Shown here in pieces: positions 61,152 through 64,000 of a stretch of DNA of 64,000 nucleotides. Positions within the stretch are counted from its first letter, which is position 1. Each line of letters opens with the position of its first letter. The position numbers and the translations under genes were made by a program. Source of the stretch: Bradyrhizobium sp. 190 (GTDB taxonomy: Bacteria; Pseudomonadota; Alphaproteobacteria; Rhizobiales; Xanthobacteraceae); NCBI RefSeq assembly GCF_023073415.1, contig NZ_JADPJL010000077.1, positions 111,991-175,990 on the forward strand, read 5' to 3'. The notes under the pieces are model-generated. The model saw only the letters and a program-made list of their open reading frames with translations, was not told where the DNA came from and made no database searches.

Positions 61152-61835
61152 TCAGGCATTGATGTCTGTATAGCCGCCGGAGGATTCGTGCGGAGTTGAA
61201 TAGCCCGCATACCGCTGCATGATGGCCGTCTGTCGTTCCGCCATCATGGCTTCGAAGGCAGCGTCCAACTGCGCGCGGGTATAGTCTGTCGAGGTCGTCT
61301 CACGTGGCTTCCATTCGGACTGCGTGATCGCCGTGGATGCCTTCTCGACCGTGCCGCCGACGGCTTTCGCGAAATGCTCCGCACGCCATTGCGCCAGATC
61401 GGGGCCGCCGATCAGGCCGGGAGGGTCTTGCCAGTCTCCGACCTTTCCCGCCGCATCGTTCGTCATCGCCGAAGAACCAGCGTTATAAAGGGTCGCAACG
61501 ACCTTGCCGTTGACCTTGACGGTCGCATAGATATTTTGCGGCGCATTGTCGGGAACGTCAGTGACGGCGGCTGAGTTAGCGGCTTGCATCCTTAACCAAT
61601 TCGACGCCATCCGGTCGCGAAGCTCGGGGATGTCCCTGATCGAGATGATCTTCAGTCCCGAGATGTCGAGTGCCTTGACGGCCGAAACTGGAATTCCCGG
61701 CTTCGCATTTGCTGCTGTCGCGCCTGCATCTGCGCCAGCCGCCGGCAACGCATCTGCCGGCGTCAATGTCGTCTTCGACGGATACGCTTGGGTGGGACGC
61801 AAATAGCTTCCGGCATTGGCCATACTCGTAATCAT
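61152..61835 (-). CDS. Uncharacterised protein, 227 residues
   Basis: Starts at the ATG at 61835 behind GGAAGGG; the frame continues to 61856. There is no clear signal peptide. The N-terminal 55 residues are Ala/Pro-rich and disordered in look. The middle has ISIRDIPELRDRMASNWLRM and NIYATVKVNGKVVATLYNAG, a small strand-rich unit. The C-terminus is helical (YTRAQLDAAFEAMMAERQTA). No family is recognised. It converges on the FAD-subunit gene with a 37-base gap. Confidence 0.65.
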   Translation of the reverse strand: MITSMANAGSYLRPTQAYPSKTTLTPADALPAAGADAGATAANAKPGIPVSAVKALDISGLKIISIRDIPELRDRMASNWLRMQAANSAAVTDVPDNAPQNIYATVKVNGKVVATLYNAGSSAMTNDAAGKVGDWQDPPGLIGGPDLAQWRAEHFAKAVGGTVEKASTAITQSEWKPRETTSTDYTRAQLDAAFEAMMAERQTAIMQRYAGYSTPHESSGGYTDINA

Positions 61836-62063
61836 GGATACACCCTTCCTCGGCAATTTCAGGGTGAAGCAATCACCATGCCAACGCGGAAATGATTGAT
61901 AAGGCTGGTGTCCTCTCTCTCGAAAAGGGCCGCGCGCCGGAAAATCTTGCCGACAGCGGCAGGAATTTCCACACGTGACGGATAGACGAAAGGCTGATGT
62001 CGATATGATTGTGGCCGGCGGATTACGCCTTTGGCCGATCCGCCCAACGAAGCCGAGATCGTT

Positions 62064-63335
62064 CTAGTGATCCTCGAACTCGTCTTCCTCGTTGACCTTG
62101 CTGTTGCCCCTGAACCAGCGTGACACCGACTTTTTGGCTCCGACCGATCCCGTCGAATAAGGATCGCGTGACGCATAGGGATTGCGCTGCCCGGCGCGCG
62201 CGGCAACCTGGTCACCCGGCACCGCGGCGGGTTGACAGATCGTGCGGCGCGAGGCGCGGCGCATCAGGTCGACGTGGATGTGATCCTCGTGGTGGGAGTT
62301 GGAGCCCGGTGCCAGCACGGTGTTGAACTGCTGACAGGCGGCCCCCTGCACGTCGCGCAGAAAGCCCTGCTCTTCCGGCATGCCGCGCCAGCCACCCTTC
62401 ACCGTGATGCGGCGGCCGTCGGCGAGCGTGAAGGCTGCGATGTCGAGCGCGTTGCCGAAGGCGTGCTCGGAAATATGCGCGTGCCGATTGCCGTTCATGC
62501 CGCGGCAGGAATAGGCGGAGATCTGCTTGATCTCGACGACACGCACGCCGAACCAGCGCATCGCCGCCGGCTGCACGGAATCGGTGAGCCAGCGGTCGAG
62601 CGCCGAGACGATCGGGCACGCCAGCGTCGCCGCGGGCTTCATCGAGACCTGCCCGAAGGCCCCGACGGAATTGCCCTGCGCGGGCCCGAGCCGCGGCGCA
62701 GCCGGCGTTGCCGGCGGAGGCGAATAGGATGGCTGCGGATACGGCGCAGGAGAAGGCGCCGTGTAACGGTCGCGCGGCGGATAGCCGCCGTCGCGCGATG
62801 CCGGCATGCCTTGGGGCGGCAGGTCGATGTCATCCTCTTGCGTGGCGACACCAGGCGCGGACAGCGAGATCGGGCCGTTCGACGGCGCGGCATAGGTCGG
62901 CTGGCGCGGCGCCGGATCAGGATAGGTTCGCGGATAGTTTCCTGAATGGTTTCCTTGATAGCTTCCCTGATTATTTCCCTGATAATTTCCCTGGGGCGGA
63001 GCCGCCGCCGGCGCGCGCGTGATTGGCCAGCGCGGCTGATTGCCGATATTGCCGGGCGGCCGCAGGCTTTCATCGGCAAAGCCGAAGCTGGTGATGTTTT
63101 CGCCGAGCGCCGCCACCTTCAGCGGATATTCCGCGCCGCACACGCCGGGACCGGAAATCGGATCGATCCGGACCAGTTCCGGGCTCTCCTTGACCGCGCC
63201 GGACTTCAGGCAAGCGACTTCGGCCTCGGCACGCCACGGTTCGCGTTCGGCGGACTGAAAAAATCCGCGGCCACAACCCGCTAGCGAGACGAGGACGAAG
63301 GAGCCGACGAGATACAAACGAACTCCGTGCGTCAT
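62064..63335 (-). CDS. Extensin-like family lipoprotein
   Basis: 423 residues from the ATG at 63335; TTG at 63350 or GTG at 63344 are alternatives. The signal ends in the lipobox LAGC (C21). A conserved cysteine-rich N-terminal part follows (VACLKSGAVKESPELVRIDP), then a Pro/Tyr/Gly linker with five GN(Y/N)Q-type tetrapeptides, then the Extensin_C domain. That domain has SEHAFGNALDIAAFTLADG and SNSHHEDHIHVDLMRR, a layout like that of LAS-type zinc peptidases, plus paired cysteines. It may act on peptidoglycan. Proteins of this family are usual in rhizobiales. Confidence 0.88.
   Translation of the reverse strand: MTHGVRLYLVGSFVLVSLAGCGRGFFQSAEREPWRAEAEVACLKSGAVKESPELVRIDPISGPGVCGAEYPLKVAALGENITSFGFADESLRPPGNIGNQPRWPITRAPAAAPPQGNYQGNNQGSYQGNHSGNYPRTYPDPAPRQPTYAAPSNGPISLSAPGVATQEDDIDLPPQGMPASRDGGYPPRDRYTAPSPAPYPQPSYSPPPATPAAPRLGPAQGNSVGAFGQVSMKPAATLACPIVSALDRWLTDSVQPAAMRWFGVRVVEIKQISAYSCRGMNGNRHAHISEHAFGNALDIAAFTLADGRRITVKGGWRGMPEEQGFLRDVQGAACQQFNTVLAPGSNSHHEDHIHVDLMRRASRRTICQPAAVPGDQVAARAGQRNPYASRDPYSTGSVGAKKSVSRWFRGNSKVNEEDEFEDH
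62931..62990 (-). repeat. Five 12-nt tandem repeats in the extensin-like gene
   Basis: Five in-frame 12-base units (plus-strand forms such as CTGATAATTTCC and CTGATTATTTCC) encode GNYQ, GNNQ, GSYQ, GNHS and GNYP. They lie in the linker between the lipid anchor and the catalytic-like domain. Such units can gain or lose copies by slippage without a frameshift. Confidence 0.85.
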
Positions 63336-63466
63336 CCCCCGCACGTTCAACGAATTTATTTAAAGACTCTTCAACATGTTGATTTTACGAATTTTTTACC
63401 ATGTTTTCGGGGGCTGCCGCCTGTTTAGAGCCCATGGATGGACAGCAACGCTGACTTTTTGGGCCG

Positions 63467-63492
63467 GGAACGGTTTGCTAGCCTTAAGTGTT
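63467..63492 (+). promoter_or_regulatory. Candidate EcfG-type (general stress) promoter
   Basis: GGAAC at 63467-63471, a 17-base spacer, then TGTT at 63489-63492. The alphaproteobacterial EcfG consensus is GGAAC-N16/17-CGTT, so this is one base off. It lies 38 bases before the ATG of the 31-residue gene on the same strand. The match is by eye only. Confidence 0.45.
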
Positions 63493-63529
63493 ATGTGCGG
63501 GCACGACGTGAACCCAGGGAGTACTCCCA

Positions 63530-63625
63530 ATGGATTTCGCAAGTCCTCTCGTCACCAGACTTAGCGTTGTAACCGCGTATGTTGCACTCGCTTTCGTCGG
63601 GGCGATTGTACTCGGCGTGTTCTAA
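63530..63625 (+). CDS. 31-residue single-span membrane peptide
   Basis: An ATG at 63530 preceded by GGGAG 6-10 bases upstream opens a frame of 31 codons ending in TAA. The peptide begins MDFASPLVTRLS and continues with a hydrophobic span (VVTAYVALAFVGAIVLGVF) to the end, so it should insert into the inner membrane by one helix. It is followed within 30 bases by a strong terminator and preceded by a possible EcfG promoter. This forms a complete small transcription unit. Function unknown; I have a vague memory of similar peptides in bradyrhizobia. Confidence 0.68.
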   Translation: MDFASPLVTRLSVVTAYVALAFVGAIVLGVF

Positions 63626-63650
63626 ACTTCCGTCCAGCGATGGACCTGAG

Positions 63651-63679
63651 CGCCCGGTGGCCGTGTCACCGGGCGTTTT
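63651..63679 (+). terminator. Intrinsic terminator after the small membrane peptide gene
   Basis: A perfect 9-bp stem, CGCCCGGTG with CACCGGGCG, a 7-base loop, then TTTT. It lies 26 bases after the peptide stop and can also serve the convergent DUF2147 gene. Confidence 0.85.
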
Positions 63680-63688
63680 CGTGACCGG

Positions 63689-64000
63689 TTAGGATCTTGG
63701 GTCAGCGGACATCTGCCGCGACGTCACCAGGCCGTCGGCGCGGCGCGTGATTCGGCTCCAGTTGTTGCCGGAGCAGTAGAAGCGGCCGAGCGCGCAGGCT
63801 TCGATGCGAAGCGTGTTGATCCCCTTCATCGACATCGTGCCGTAATACGTCTCGCCAGAGTCCTGGCTGTAGACGCCGCCGGTCCATTGCCTTTCCGTCT
63901 TCGGCTTCATGTTGATCAGGATCGCTTCGCCGGTGTTGACGGAATAACCGCACAGATTGGCGCCGCATTCCTCGACGCGAACGTTGCCCTTGTTCTCCAC
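63689..64000 (-). CDS. DUF2147 domain protein, N-terminus cut by the window edge
   Basis: The visible 103 residues run off the right edge; the first visible codon is GTG within the frame, so the true start lies beyond 64000. The motif EECGANLCGYSVNTGE has the paired cysteines of DUF2147, and the ending RIEACALGRFYCSGNNWSRI has two more. Family members are secreted, lipocalin-like small proteins of unknown role. It converges on the small peptide gene. Confidence 0.8.
   Translation of the reverse strand: MENKGNVRVEECGANLCGYSVNTGEAILINMKPKTERQWTGGVYSQDSGETYYGTMSMKGINTLRIEACALGRFYCSGNNWSRITRRADGLVTSRQMSADPRS

Noticed and set aside
1..64000. CRISPR array, tRNA genes, prophage or intact insertion sequence
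   Set aside because: No regular short repeats with spacers, no cloverleaf-like sequence, and no transposase, integrase or phage structural proteins were seen on either strand by eye.

Overview
The window looks like about 64 kb of chromosome from a high-GC alphaproteobacterium, most likely Bradyrhizobium or a close relative in the Nitrobacteraceae. This is inferred from three things: the gene order of the division and cell-wall (dcw) cluster joined to lpxC-bamD-recN-ligA, the protein sequences as I remember the family, and the dispersed palindromic repeats between genes. I see no tRNA, rRNA, CRISPR array, prophage or intact insertion sequence. One structured RNA, RNase P RNA (rnpB), is clear at about 42195-42613.

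Layout. 1-8657: a truncated Q/Y-rich protein end, a split YeeE/YedE-type sulfur transporter pair, a membrane protein fused to a spermidine-synthase-like domain, an FAD oxidoreductase, prmA, a 62-residue small protein and an M24 aminopeptidase P. A cluster of DnaA-box-like motifs lies just before prmA. 8658-11144: a Bcr/CflA-type efflux pump and a WG-repeat protein among dispersed repeats. 11168-38382, all on the minus strand: transcription runs rsmH, ftsL, ftsI, murE, murF, mraY, murD, (DUF5107 gene), ftsW, murG, murC, murB, ddl, ftsQ, ftsA, ftsZ, lpxC, bamD, recN, ligA. This block makes the peptidoglycan precursor, builds the divisome, and continues into lipid A synthesis, outer-membrane assembly and DNA repair. 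A DUF5107 gene bracketed by repeats interrupts it between murD and ftsW. A perfect TTAA-N7-TTAA motif, the CtrA consensus, lies upstream of ftsQAZ.

39029-49610: an AmpD-type amidase, an ECF42-like sigma factor with its DGPF/YciI partner, a PAS protein, rnpB, two related alpha/beta hydrolases around an AraC regulator, TauE/SafE and EamA transporters, a small unknown protein and an ABC exporter. 49938-53692: an EmrAB-type efflux operon divergent from its TetR regulator, with a near-perfect palindromic operator between them. 53721-55970: a TonB-dependent siderophore receptor preceded by two 27-bp direct repeats. 56403-61114: a KTSC protein, then a TetR regulator probably translated from a leaderless mRNA, overlapping a molybdenum hydroxylase operon in which the 2Fe-2S and molybdopterin subunits are fused and the FAD subunit carries a PaoB-like four-cysteine set.

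61152-64000: an unknown 227-residue protein, an extensin-like lipoprotein, a 31-residue membrane-peptide gene with a possible EcfG-type stress promoter and a clear terminator, and a truncated DUF2147 gene. I did not find a convincing wholly new multi-gene system. The best leads are the small stress-promoter gene, the DnaA-box cluster, the CtrA-like sites in the dcw cluster, the iron-receptor tandem repeats, the DUF5107 insertion and the fused molybdenum enzyme.
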